Origin: Acidimicrobiia bacterium
GTDB taxonomy: Bacteria > Actinomycetota > Acidimicrobiia > Acidimicrobiales > Bin134
Assembly (NCBI GenBank): GCA_022819825.1
Contig: JAJEGM010000038.1
Coordinates: 98,799 to 162,798 of the forward strand
Length of the DNA stretch: 64,000 bases
Direction of reading: 5' to 3'
The translations under genes were made by a program, and so were the position numbers. Position 1 is the stretch's first letter, and each line of letters begins with the position of its first letter. Positions 27,525 to 36,120 of the stretch are shown here, one piece after another. Below the pieces are notes generated by a model that saw only the letters and a list, made by a program, of their open reading frames with translations, was not told where the DNA came from and did no database searches.

Positions 27525-28250
27525 GTGTTTGCAAGAAAGCCCAGCGGCTCGGGGCATCTCGGCGAGGGTCACCACCGCAATGTGACCCGGGGCGGGTACC
27601 GGGCGGCGGTGTTCGGGGTGAGCGACGGCCTGGTGTCCAACGTGGCTCTCATATTGGGGGTAGCCGGGGCCAGTTCGGGCCAGGAGCTGGTGCGAATTGC
27701 CGGTTTGGCCGGGCTGATCGCGGGGGCGGTGTCGATGGCCGCGGGTGAGTACATCTCCATGCAGGCTCAGCGAGAGTTGCTGGAGCGGGAGTTGGAGATG
27801 GAGCGGCGGGAGCACGCCCGCAACCCGGAGCACGAGGTGGAGGAGCTGGCCGAGATCTACGAATCCCGTGGGGTGGACCCGGACACGGCAAGGGAGATGG
27901 CCACCAACATCATGGAAGACCCGGAGAAGGCACTGGAGGTCCACGCCCGGGAGGAGATGGGCATCGATCCCAACGAACTGGGCAACCCGGTGTTCGCGGC
28001 GACATCTTCGTTCATTGCCTTCGCCATCGGCGCGGTGCTGCCCCTTTTGCCCTGGTTCTTCACCGGCGGCAACGGCGCCATCGTGGGGTCGATCCTGCTC
28101 GGGGTTGGGGGCGCGGTGCTGGTGGGCGGTGCGCTGGCCCTGGCCACCGACCGGTCGATCGTGCGGGGTTCGCTCCGCCAGTTGGTCATTGCCGCTGCGG
28201 CAGCCGCTATCACATTTGGAATCGGCTCTGCAGTGGGGGTGGGAGTATGA
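27525..28250 (+). CDS. VIT1/CCC1-family transporter
   Basis: 241 residues, GTG start. The N-terminal helix FGVSDGLVSNVALILGV and GAVSMAAGEYIS are hallmark metal-binding helices of the vacuolar iron transporter family. A Glu-rich cytoplasmic hairpin (about 75-150) follows, and then three C-terminal helices. Predicted Fe(II)/Mn(II) exporter. Its stop overlaps the SDR start by ATGA. Confidence 0.88.
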   Translation: MFARKPSGSGHLGEGHHRNVTRGGYRAAVFGVSDGLVSNVALILGVAGASSGQELVRIAGLAGLIAGAVSMAAGEYISMQAQRELLERELEMERREHARNPEHEVEELAEIYESRGVDPDTAREMATNIMEDPEKALEVHAREEMGIDPNELGNPVFAATSSFIAFAIGAVLPLLPWFFTGGNGAIVGSILLGVGGAVLVGGALALATDRSIVRGSLRQLVIAAAAAAITFGIGSAVGVGV

Positions 28251-29107
28251 CCGATTGGGAATGGACTTTGGGTGGCCTCGAGAGCGACAAGCCTCCCATT
28301 TGGAGCGATGACAACATCCTGGATCCGTCCAGCGTGCTGCTCACCGACAAGGTGGCCATCGTTACCGGCGGCGCTCGGGGGATCGGCGCGGCCACCGCAG
28401 TGGCGCTGGCCCGCTTTGGGGCTGATCTGGCCATCTGCGACCGGGAGGCCAACGACATGGCCCGCACCGCCGCCGCAGTGGAAGCGCTGGGCCGCCGCTG
28501 TTTGACCGGGCTGTTCGACGTGCGCCATCCCGAGCCCCGAGACGCCTGGCTGGCCGAGGTGGGCGAGGCCTATGGCCGGGTGGACGTGCTGGTGAACAAC
28601 GCCGGCGGCACGTTCAATTCCCCGTTCGCCGATATCAACCTCAAGGGCGAGGCCGCGCTCATCGCCGAGAACTTCACGCAAGTCACCGGATTCATCCGGG
28701 GCTGCATTCCCCTGATGAGCGAGGGCGGGTCGATCATCAACGTCACCTCCATCGAGGCTCATCGGGCCGGTCCCGGCTTCTCCATCTATTCGGCGATGAA
28801 GGCGGGCCAGGCCAATCTGACCATGAGCCTGTCGTTGGAATTAGCGCCGGCGGGCATCCGGGTCAACTGCATTGCCCCCGACGTGATCCCCACCGAGGGC
28901 GAGCGCATGCTGGGCGACGAGAGCACCGACGAGAGATCGCAGTTGGCCCCCCAGGCGTGGCTGGAGGGCGGCTCAGTTCACGACTGTGCCGCCGCGATCG
29001 TGTTTCTGGCCGGGGACATGTCCCGATTCGTGACCGGCACCTCCATCCACGTGGACGGCGGCAACATTGCCGCCGCCGGCTGGAAGCGCCGCACCACCAT
29101 CCGCTAG
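28247..29107 (+). CDS. SDR-family oxidoreductase
   Basis: 286 residues; a 30-residue N-terminal extension precedes TGGARGIG. Catalytic Ser (NVTSI) and YSAMK are intact, and the C-terminus ends with GTSIHVDGGNIAA. ATGA overlap with the VIT1-type gene. Substrate unknown. Confidence 0.88.
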   Translation: MTDWEWTLGGLESDKPPIWSDDNILDPSSVLLTDKVAIVTGGARGIGAATAVALARFGADLAICDREANDMARTAAAVEALGRRCLTGLFDVRHPEPRDAWLAEVGEAYGRVDVLVNNAGGTFNSPFADINLKGEAALIAENFTQVTGFIRGCIPLMSEGGSIINVTSIEAHRAGPGFSIYSAMKAGQANLTMSLSLELAPAGIRVNCIAPDVIPTEGERMLGDESTDERSQLAPQAWLEGGSVHDCAAAIVFLAGDMSRFVTGTSIHVDGGNIAAAGWKRRTTIR

Positions 29108-29155
29108 TCCACCTAGCTAGGGTTCCAGCCGGTACATCACCGCGAAGGAACTGAC

Positions 29156-30223
29156 ATGGACATCGACATTGAGCGGGTAACCGAGATAGCCGGCGAGGTT
29201 GCCACCCACATGGCCGGGGCCACCACCATGGCCATGGTCCACATCGGCGACGAGCTGGGCCTGTATCAGGCCATGGCCGGGGCGGGTCCGATGACTGCGG
29301 AAGCTCTGGCCAAAGCTGTCGGCTGCCATCCCCGTCTGGTCACCGAGTGGCTGCGCCAGCAGGCCGCGGTGCAGTTGGTGGAGATCGATGCCCGGGGCGA
29401 CGACGAGGTCACGTTCCAGTTGACCGATGAGGCCGCCGCGGTGCTGGCCTGGGAGGTGAGCCCCGCTTTCTTGGCCGGGGGCATCGGCATGTTCCGGGCC
29501 ATGTTCGCCGATATGGACGACATCCTCGATGCCTTCCGGGGCGACGGCGGTTTGGCCTGGGGCGATCACCATCCCTGCCTGTTCACCTCCACCGCCCGGT
29601 TCTTCCGCCCCCAGTACGAGATGTATTTGGCCAACGAGTGGATCCCCGCCGCCGACGGCATTGATGAGCTGCTCAAAGCCGGGGCCACCGCCGCCGATGT
29701 GGGCTGCGGCTGCGGCGACTCGGTGCAGATCCTGGCCTCGGCCTACCCCGAGTCGCACTTCACCGGGTTCGACTTCCACGGCCCGTCCATCGACCAGGCC
29801 AGAGAACTGGCCGCCAACGCTGGGCTCCCCAACGCCTCGTTCGAAGTGGCCGACTCCAAGGGCTACCAGGGCGCCTACGACGTGATCTTCTTCCTCGACT
29901 GCCTGCACGACATGGGCGATCCCGTGGGCATCGCCACCCACGCCCGCAGCCAGCTGGCCGAGGGAGGATCAGTGCTCATGGTGGAGCCGTTCGCCCTCGA
30001 CGGCCATGTCCACAACCTGACCGAGAATCCCATGGCGGCCACGTCGTACGGCGCTTCCGCAGTGTTCTGCACCCCGTGTTCTCTGGCCCAACCAGTGGGA
30101 TTGGGGCTGGGCGCTCAGGCTGGCGAAGCCGCCATGCGAGAAGTCTTCACCGCCGCCGGCTACTCCAGCTTCGAGCGGGTCACCGAGACCAACGCCAACA
30201 TCATCTACCAAGCCCGCCCGTAG
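29156..30223 (+). CDS. SAM-dependent methyltransferase with N-terminal winged helix (Rv2258c-like)
   Basis: 355 residues. An N-terminal dimerisation/winged-helix region (TAEALAKAVGCHPRLVTEWL) is followed by a Rossmann domain with the SAM loop DVGCGCGDS (about 181-189), and acidic FTGFDFHGP. The C-terminal region is ordinary for class I O- or N-methyltransferases of this group. Substrate unknown; next to catabolic SDR genes. Confidence 0.85.
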   Translation: MDIDIERVTEIAGEVATHMAGATTMAMVHIGDELGLYQAMAGAGPMTAEALAKAVGCHPRLVTEWLRQQAAVQLVEIDARGDDEVTFQLTDEAAAVLAWEVSPAFLAGGIGMFRAMFADMDDILDAFRGDGGLAWGDHHPCLFTSTARFFRPQYEMYLANEWIPAADGIDELLKAGATAADVGCGCGDSVQILASAYPESHFTGFDFHGPSIDQARELAANAGLPNASFEVADSKGYQGAYDVIFFLDCLHDMGDPVGIATHARSQLAEGGSVLMVEPFALDGHVHNLTENPMAATSYGASAVFCTPCSLAQPVGLGLGAQAGEAAMREVFTAAGYSSFERVTETNANIIYQARP

Positions 30224-30272
30224 TTTTTGGATCGCCCAAAACCAGTCCGAGCCGGTACACTGCGGCGTTCCT

Positions 30273-30348
30273 GCCCCGTTCGTCTAGAGGCCTAGGACGC
30301 CAGATTCTCAATCTGGTAACACGGGTTCGAATCCCGTACGGGGTGCCA
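30273..30348 (+). tRNA. tRNA-Glu (anticodon CTC)
   Basis: 76 nt including encoded CCA. Acceptor GCCCCGU pairs with ACGGGGU (G1-U72 wobble), anticodon stem CCAGA/UCUGG, loop UUCUCAA, anticodon CUC, T-loop GGUUCGAAUCC. Its 3' half (30308-30348) is overlapped on the other strand by the MFS gene 3' end. Confidence 0.95.
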
Positions 30349-31573
30349 TTGCTTGTGTTCTCTGGTGGTGGACGGCGAAGAGTTGGCAGGCCAGGCCGGC
30401 GGTGCCGTAGGCGAGGTAGCCGACGCCGACGGGGGTGACTGAGCCGCTGATGGCTTGGTCGATGATGGCGGCCAGACCGGCGCCGAGCATGGCCATGGTG
30501 AAGCCGAGCACGGCGGAGGCAGTGCCGGCCATCTCGCCCATGGGCTCGAGCGCCAGGCTCTGGCCCAACGGGAAGAATGCCACCATGCAGGCGTTGGCCA
30601 GGCTGAAGATGGTGATCCACAGCACAAATGGCGGTCTGCCTCCGGCGGCTAGGGCCAGGCCCAGCATGGTTCCCGCCGCGCAGATCTGTAGACAGCCCGC
30701 CCCGAGCGCCACCGAGCGGGCCCGGAATCGGTGCAGTGCCCGGTTGTTGAGCAGCGTCACCAGGCCCATGCCCGCAGCCATGATCGAGAAGTAGGGCACG
30801 AACCAGCGCTCCTGATCGAAGACGTCGTCGAAGATCAGCTCGGAGCTCGCCAGGAACGAGAAGAAGGCCCCGGCGGAGAACATGGTGGCCAGGGTGTAGC
30901 CCAGCGTCACCGGGTGGGTGGTTACCGACCGGAAGCCGTCTATCGTCGACCGAAAGGTCAGCGGTCGCCGGTGCTCGGGCTTCAGCGTCTCCTCCAATCG
31001 CATCGACCACGCCACGATCACCACGGCGGTGAACACGCTGAAGGCCATCACATACCGCCACGACCCCAGCTCCACCAAGCCCTTGCCCAGCGGCGGACCG
31101 GCCACCGGGGCCCAGAAGAACACCGCCATGACCAGGGTCATCACCCGGGCCATGGCGTCTCCCGAGTAGTAGTCCCGCACGATGGCCTGGGCGGCGGTGC
31201 GGGGGCCGGCCGCCGCGAAACCCCAGATGAAGCGGCTCACGTAGAGCATGCCCAGCGATACCGACAAGGTGGCCATGAGCGACGCCAGGCCGTACAGGAC
31301 CATGCTTCCGACCAGGATCCTCTTTCGACCAAGAGCATCGGCCATCGGGCCGTAGACCAGATTTCCGATGCCCGAGCCCACGAAGAACAGGGTGATGGTG
31401 AGCGACAGCCCGGTGGAGTCCTCCGGCAGGTTGAACGCATCTCGCATTTCCGAGAACGCCGGGAGCAGGGTGTCGATGGCCAGCGCTGACATGGCGCTGA
31501 CCATGGCGATGAAGAGGATGAACTCCCGTTCGCTCAATCGGCGGCCGGTGTAAGTGGGTGCGGGAGTGGTCAC
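30308..31573 (-). CDS. MFS transporter, Bcr/CflA-like drug-efflux type
   Basis: 421 residues, 12 predicted helices. DHA1/Bcr motifs: AIDTLLPAF in TM1, motif A-like YGPMADALGRKR, and FIWGFAAAGPRTAAQAIVRDYY. Complete. Its stop (TGA, 30310-30308) lies inside the anticodon loop of the opposite-strand tRNA-Glu, and the last 13 or so residues are encoded antisense to the tRNA. The tail peptide is the familiar tRNA-antisense pattern RTGFEPV. ATG start with a near-divergent SDR gene (40 nt). Confidence 0.88.
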   Translation of the reverse strand: MTTPAPTYTGRRLSEREFILFIAMVSAMSALAIDTLLPAFSEMRDAFNLPEDSTGLSLTITLFFVGSGIGNLVYGPMADALGRKRILVGSMVLYGLASLMATLSVSLGMLYVSRFIWGFAAAGPRTAAQAIVRDYYSGDAMARVMTLVMAVFFWAPVAGPPLGKGLVELGSWRYVMAFSVFTAVVIVAWSMRLEETLKPEHRRPLTFRSTIDGFRSVTTHPVTLGYTLATMFSAGAFFSFLASSELIFDDVFDQERWFVPYFSIMAAGMGLVTLLNNRALHRFRARSVALGAGCLQICAAGTMLGLALAAGGRPPFVLWITIFSLANACMVAFFPLGQSLALEPMGEMAGTASAVLGFTMAMLGAGLAAIIDQAISGSVTPVGVGYLAYGTAGLACQLFAVHHQRTQAMAPRTGFEPVLPD

Positions 31574-31612
31574 ACCGGCCGACTTCTCATAACGGCGTAG
31601 CCTGTTCCCCCT

Positions 31613-32389
31613 ATGACGGAGATGTCAAAGACGTTAGAAGGCAAGGTGGGGCTGGTCACCGGCGCGGCTCGGGGGCTGGGGGCGGAGATCGTGCGGCGCA
31701 TGGTGGCCGCCGGGGCCCAGGTGACGGCAGCGGACAAGCGGGTGGACGACGGGGCCGCGACGGCTGCCGAGGCCGGAGCGCAGTTCATCGAGCTCGACGT
31801 GACCGACGCCGAGCAATGGGCTGCTGCGGTGGATGTGGCCGCCGCCGATGGCCGCCTGGACATCTTGGTCAACAATGCGGCGATCACCCGCGTAGTCCCG
31901 ATCTTGGACTGCGATCCTGCCGAGTTCCGCAAGGTGATCGATACCAACCTGGTGGGCACTTTCTTGGGCATCCAGGCCGCCGCGCCCGCTATGGCGTCGA
32001 GCGGGGGAGGCTCCATCGTGAACCTGAGCTCGCCCAGCGCCTTCGAGGGCACAGTGGGGATGCCGGCATACTCCACCTCCAAGTGGGGCATCCGAGGGCT
32101 CACCCGCACGGCTGCCCTGGAGCTGGCCGACTCCGGCATCCGGGTCAACGCCGTGGTGCCCGGTGCGCTGCGCACCGCTATGACTCGCCGACCGGGATGG
32201 GAAGACGAGGACTACGAGCGCCACTACGGCGCTACCGTGCCGCTGCGGCGCATGGCCGAACTCGGCGAGGTGGCCCAACTGGTGATCTGGCTGTCCTCCG
32301 ACCAGGCCTCTTACTGCACCGGAGGCGACTACGCCGCCGACGGCGGCCTGGGAGCAGGCTCGCCCCCGCCTCTACCCGAGAACGGCTAG
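31613..32389 (+). CDS. SDR-family oxidoreductase
   Basis: 258 residues (ATG 31613; ATG 31622 three codons later is equally good). Classical SDR motifs: TGAARGLG, NNAAIT, catalytic Ser in NLSSPS, YSTSK, and C-terminal YCTGGDYAADGG. Substrate unknown. Convergent with and overlapping the methyltransferase stop by four bases. Confidence 0.88.
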   Translation: MTEMSKTLEGKVGLVTGAARGLGAEIVRRMVAAGAQVTAADKRVDDGAATAAEAGAQFIELDVTDAEQWAAAVDVAAADGRLDILVNNAAITRVVPILDCDPAEFRKVIDTNLVGTFLGIQAAAPAMASSGGGSIVNLSSPSAFEGTVGMPAYSTSKWGIRGLTRTAALELADSGIRVNAVVPGALRTAMTRRPGWEDEDYERHYGATVPLRRMAELGEVAQLVIWLSSDQASYCTGGDYAADGGLGAGSPPPLPENG

Positions 32390-33102
32390 TTCGAGTAGTC
32401 GGGGTTGAACTGGACCTCGCCCTCTACCCGGTGGAGCCAGGGGTAGAGCTCGGTGGGACGGCGGGCGATGACCGCCAACTGGTTCCGCTGGCGCTTGAAC
32501 ACAGTGCACAGCGCAGCCAGGGCGGGTTTGGCCAACTTCCCGGCCAGACGCCGGCGGCGGCCGGTGGCCTCGGCGGTGGGCAGGCGCAGGCCATAGCGGA
32601 ACTCGATCCGGGGCTTGCCGGTGGGGTCGTAGGACCGCAGGGTCTTGACCACCTCGGCCTCGGTCCAGCGGTACACGTGGTTGGGCACGCTGGTGTTGTC
32701 CAGCCCTCCGGTGCGAAACCCCTGGTCGGTGACCGCAGCCAGCTCGTAGGCGTCGGCCATGCCCATCCGCACGGCCAGCCGCATCAGCGCGCTGTCACGG
32801 GCCTCGATGGCCACGATCCCCTCTCGGCACACCCGGTACATCTCCCCCAGCGCCCGATGTGGGGAGCGGCAGTGGTGCAGCCCCTCGGATACGAACACCC
32901 AGTCGAATGAGCGATCCTCAAAAGTCAACGACTGGGCGTCCTGGTACGACCACCGGCCGTCGGGCACCAGCGGGGCGAACGCCTCATCCAGGTTGGACAC
33001 CACCACATCGGTGAATCCCAGGGACGACAGCAGCTCCCAGTCGTCGGTACCGGCGCATACCGCCAGCAGCCGGGTGTCGGCATCGAGACCCAGGCTGTTC
33101 AA
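32386..33102 (-). CDS. Class I SAM-dependent methyltransferase
   Basis: 238 residues from a TTG start. Rossmann methyltransferase with LLAVCAGTDDWE as the SAM loop and FDWVFVSEGLHHC (Methyltransf_11). No ATG exists upstream: the frame opens at 33145, and a CTG at 33129 follows a GGGAGAGGG ribosome-like stretch, so the true start may be non-standard. C-terminal region has a basic helix (GRRRRLAGKLAK). Substrate unknown. Confidence 0.75.
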   Translation of the reverse strand: MNSLGLDADTRLLAVCAGTDDWELLSSLGFTDVVVSNLDEAFAPLVPDGRWSYQDAQSLTFEDRSFDWVFVSEGLHHCRSPHRALGEMYRVCREGIVAIEARDSALMRLAVRMGMADAYELAAVTDQGFRTGGLDNTSVPNHVYRWTEAEVVKTLRSYDPTGKPRIEFRYGLRLPTAEATGRRRRLAGKLAKPALAALCTVFKRQRNQLAVIARRPTELYPWLHRVEGEVQFNPDYSN

Positions 33103-33189
33103 GGTGGCGGCGACGAATTTGCGGTCCAGGATCCCTCTCCCGTCTCAGGCGTGGTTAGCCATCGTACGGCGACTACTAGGTTGCTGAGG

Positions 33190-34005
33190 GTGAAGTTCGG
33201 GTTCCCCTTCATCTCGCTGCACCCGGGGGCATGGGTCGAGGTGGCGCAGGCCGCCGACGAGGCCGGGTTCGAGTCGTGCTGGATCGCCGACCATCTCGTG
33301 TTTCCCGTCGAGATGGAGGGCTCGCTGGGCGACGTCGAACATCCCAACGTGCCAGCCACTGTGCCGGTATACGACGCCCCGGCCTACCTCTCGTACCTGG
33401 CTGGCCAAACCACCCGGATCAACCTGGGGGTGTACGTGTACTTGGCCGGGCTGCGCCACCCGTTCACCACTGCCCGGGGCTTTGCCACCCTGGACCACGT
33501 CAGCAACGGCCGGGCGCTGGTCGGCGTGGGGGCGGGATGGCTGCGCAACGAGTGGACGGCCGCGGGGATGGACCCCCGCACCCGGGGGCGCCGCCTGGAT
33601 GAGGCCCTCAACGTGTGTGTGCGGCTCTGGACCGAGCCCGAGGTGGAGCACCACGGCGAGTTCTACGACTTCGAGCCAGTGGCCTTCGAGCCCAAGCCCG
33701 TCCAGCAGCCCCACCCTCCGATATTGGTGGGCGGGCTGTCGGACGCTGCCCTGCGGCGAGCTGCTCGATTCCAGGGGTGGATGGGCATGGGCGACTCCTT
33801 CGAGTCGGTGAGGGCCGCCGCCGACCGGCTGGCCGAGCTGGGCGCTTCTGACATCGAGATCACGGCCCAAGGGCGGTGCGAAACGCTTGACGACTTGCGC
33901 CGGTGGGAGGATGCCGGTGCCCACCGTCTGGTGGTCACCCCCTGGGAGAGCACCAGCAAGGCGGTCGAATCGCTCCAGCGGTTCGCGGAGCGATTCATCG
34001 CCTGA
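33190..34005 (+). CDS. LLM-class F420-dependent oxidoreductase
   Basis: 271 residues from GTG 33190 (TTG 33181 also in frame). Luciferase-like TIM barrel: MKFGFPF-type N-terminus, IADHLVFP, GRALVGVGAGWLRNE, and the truncated C-terminal barrel of F420-dependent TIGR03619-type enzymes. Predicted to use F420 or FMN for hydride transfer to an unknown substrate. Confidence 0.85.
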   Translation: MKFGFPFISLHPGAWVEVAQAADEAGFESCWIADHLVFPVEMEGSLGDVEHPNVPATVPVYDAPAYLSYLAGQTTRINLGVYVYLAGLRHPFTTARGFATLDHVSNGRALVGVGAGWLRNEWTAAGMDPRTRGRRLDEALNVCVRLWTEPEVEHHGEFYDFEPVAFEPKPVQQPHPPILVGGLSDAALRRAARFQGWMGMGDSFESVRAAADRLAELGASDIEITAQGRCETLDDLRRWEDAGAHRLVVTPWESTSKAVESLQRFAERFIA

Positions 34006-34092
34006 CCAGCGCCGGTGGGAAATGTGTCAAAAACCCCTGGGGAGGGCGTACAATGGCATTTCTGCGCAAACAACGTCTGACTAGGGATTGCC

Positions 34093-34365
34093 ATGGGTCG
34101 AGGATCAGAGAGCTTTCAAAAGCGACAGCGAGAAAAGAACAAGCGCGAGCGGGCTGCGGCCAAGCAGGCCCGCCGTCACGGCAAGCTTGAAGTCCCGTTT
34201 GAGGAGGAGGTCGAGGCCCCCTCTTCAAACGGAAAGTCCGAAGCCGAGCTGTATGAGGATTTCCGCCTGTTGAGCGAGAAGTACCAGTCCGGGGGAATGG
34301 ACGAGGAGACCTACGAGCAGCGTCGGGCCGAGATCTTCGAGCAGCTCGGCCTTGAGGTCCACTGA
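34093..34365 (+). CDS. Small basic protein with SHOCT-like C-terminal helix pair
   Basis: 90 residues. Residues 1-40 are strongly basic (FQKRQREKNKRERAAAKQARRH), suggesting nucleic-acid or ribosome contact. Residues about 55-85 (LSEKYQSGGMDEETYEQRRAEIFE) resemble a SHOCT short helix motif. No enzymatic domain. Isolated gene between the LLM gene and the selenoprotein locus. Confidence 0.65.
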   Translation: MGRGSESFQKRQREKNKRERAAAKQARRHGKLEVPFEEEVEAPSSNGKSEAELYEDFRLLSEKYQSGGMDEETYEQRRAEIFEQLGLEVH

Positions 34366-34414
34366 CCCAAACCGGGTACCCCGCCGAACCAGCGGAAGCT
34401 GAAAGGGCGGAAGC

Positions 34415-35461
34415 TCAACCAGCAGCGATCAGCCGACTAGTGGGCATGCCCAGCATGCACGACAGCCCTGCCGACTGGAGTCCGCCCGCCCCGCCGGCCA
34501 CCAGGATCACGAAGTAATCAGGGGAGGGCACGATCGGCACCCGGTCGTTCTCGATGGCCACCCCCAGTTGCTCCAGCACGTCTCTGGTGGGTTGGCGCCT
34601 GTACGGAGGGTAGAAGTCCAGCGGCACGCGGGCTTCGGCGAAGAGATGCTCCCGCAGCTCCTGCTTGGTGGGCATAAGGCTGGCCACCATCTCGGCGATT
34701 ACCGGGCTCATCACCAGCACGGTCGGGAAGGGGTTGGGGGCGTCGTGGCCCCCGCACGGGCCGCTTATCGCCAAACCGTTTGTCACGTGGTGCAGCACCT
34801 GGTCGGGCTCGTGGTGCATGTCGGTGATGGGCCACATCCCGTTCACGGCCAGCACCGTCACCACATCCTCGTCGGCGTCGAACCCCATATCGGTGTGGTA
34901 GGGCGGCCAGGGGGAGGCTTCCTCGTTCTCGGCCACACAGAGCGAGGTGGCCTTGCCCGGCCAGCCCAGCGGCGCCTTGTCCACCTCGCCGGGGATGGCC
35001 CCGCCTATGTTCACCAAAGCGAGCCGGAGCGCCCTCCCCACGGTGGCGTTGGTGTGAGCCCCCGGCCCGAAACACCCCGCGCCGAAGTTGAAGCTCAAAC
35101 GATGCCGGATCGGGCCGTTCACCACCAGCATCGGCCCCACCGGGTTGGTGGTGGTCTGCACCCCGTGGGCGTTCATCTGGGGGTCGCAGAAGGCGTCGAT
35201 GGCGGCGATGACAACGGGCATCGCCTCGGGAACGCAGCCGGCCATCACCGCATTGACCGCGATCTTCTCCACCGTGGCCGGCGCGTTCAGCGGGGGCACG
35301 TCGCTCACCACGTGGTCGGCCGACAGCCCGGAGGCGGCCACCGCCGCGGCCACCCTCTCGGGGGTGGGGGGGACGATCGGCAGCCCGTCGGTCATGCCCC
35401 GCTCCCGCAGGTAGGCCTCTACCTCGTCAACTCCCCCGTCGACGTCAACCTGCTGGGTCAT
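34415..35461 (-). CDS. Conserved protein of unknown function, operon partner of the UGSC selenoprotein
   Basis: 348 residues, no signal or membrane segment. Begins with a MTDGLPIVPPTPERV segment, then VEKIAVNAVMAGC, TTTNPVGPMLVVNGP, VNIGGAIPG and ENEEASPWPPYH, all blocks typical of a widely conserved but uncharacterised bacterial family. Six or more cysteines (AGC, FCD, GAGC, SLC, GPC, LSC). The start is 40 nt downstream of the selenoprotein stop on the same strand, so one transcript is expected and a redox or substrate partnership is possible. Function is not known. Confidence 0.7.
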   Translation of the reverse strand: MTQQVDVDGGVDEVEAYLRERGMTDGLPIVPPTPERVAAAVAASGLSADHVVSDVPPLNAPATVEKIAVNAVMAGCVPEAMPVVIAAIDAFCDPQMNAHGVQTTTNPVGPMLVVNGPIRHRLSFNFGAGCFGPGAHTNATVGRALRLALVNIGGAIPGEVDKAPLGWPGKATSLCVAENEEASPWPPYHTDMGFDADEDVVTVLAVNGMWPITDMHHEPDQVLHHVTNGLAISGPCGGHDAPNPFPTVLVMSPVIAEMVASLMPTKQELREHLFAEARVPLDFYPPYRRQPTRDVLEQLGVAIENDRVPIVPSPDYFVILVAGGAGGLQSAGLSCMLGMPTSRLIAAG

Positions 35462-35501
35462 CTCGCCCTTGTCTGGTTGCCTGTGGTGGCGACCCGCGGG
35501 G

Positions 35502-36041
35502 TCATGCCACGAGGGCGTCCACGATGTCGTCGAGGCGGGATGCGATGTCGGCCCGTATGTCGTCCTCAGACCACTCGTCGTAGCCCGACGGCAACACGAT
35601 CAACGGCTGGTTGTCCACCCGCAGGCCCCGGGCGGTGGCCTCGGCCAGGCCCCGGAACTGCTCGGTTACCAAGCCCACTGCCGGAGTTCCCATGGCTTCC
35701 AGCGTGCTGCTGGCGTGGATACACCACGCCGTACACGAGCCTCAATTGCCCAATCCGCTGATCACCGCGTCGACTTCGGCGTGGAAGGCCTCCATCTCCT
35801 GCTGATACTGCTCGGGATCGGCGCCGTGCATAGGGCCGCTGGCCCGAACCACCACCCCGGCCGCCCCGGCCCTATCCACCAGCTGGCGGGACAGTTCGTC
35901 GGCCATGATCGCCATAGACCGCCACATGTCGTTGTCGATGATGCCCACCACCGCGCCGGCCAGCGAGTCCTTGCGGATGGCCAGCGGCTGAACCGGGTCG
36001 TTCACCTCGCCGGTGGGCAACAAGATGGTGGTGGTTTCCAT
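35502..36041 (-). CDS. UGSC-family selenoprotein (in-frame TGA = Sec100)
   Basis: One 179-residue gene broken by a TGA at 35744-35742 that stays in frame on both sides. Before the TGA: DAVISGLGN; after it: GSCTAWC; together they make the Sec-Gly-Ser-Cys motif of the UGSC (seleno)protein family at 100-103, with a further Cys107. The two halves align with the family pattern (KDSLAGAVVGIIDN N-terminal strand, STLEAMGTPAVGLVTEQF after the motif). ATG 36041 has a GGGAGGAG ribosome site 5 nt upstream. TGA is an ordinary stop in neighbouring genes, so Trp recoding is unlikely. A SECIS-like hairpin follows. Predicted small redox protein, about 20 kDa; substrate unknown. Confidence 0.85.
35703..35744 (-). 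promoter_or_regulatory. Candidate bacterial SECIS element (selenocysteine insertion)
   Basis: The TGA is at 35744-35742. After 11 nt, a perfect 7-bp stem GGCGTGG/CCACGCC (35730-35724 with 35718-35712) closes a 5-nt loop TGTAT. The apical loop is 18 nt from the TGA, and its second base is G. A possible lower stem CGTG/CACG (35737-35734 with 35706-35703) encloses it. This fits the general bacterial SECIS layout (short stem close to the codon, G in the first two loop positions). It lies wholly within the coding region, as bacterial SECIS elements do. Confidence 0.65.
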
Positions 36042-36120
36042 GAAAGCTCCTCCCGGAAAACTCGGGACAACTCTGGCGAGCCCTTCCGGTCCACCCTACC
36101 CCGTGCCGTATTGTGTCGCG

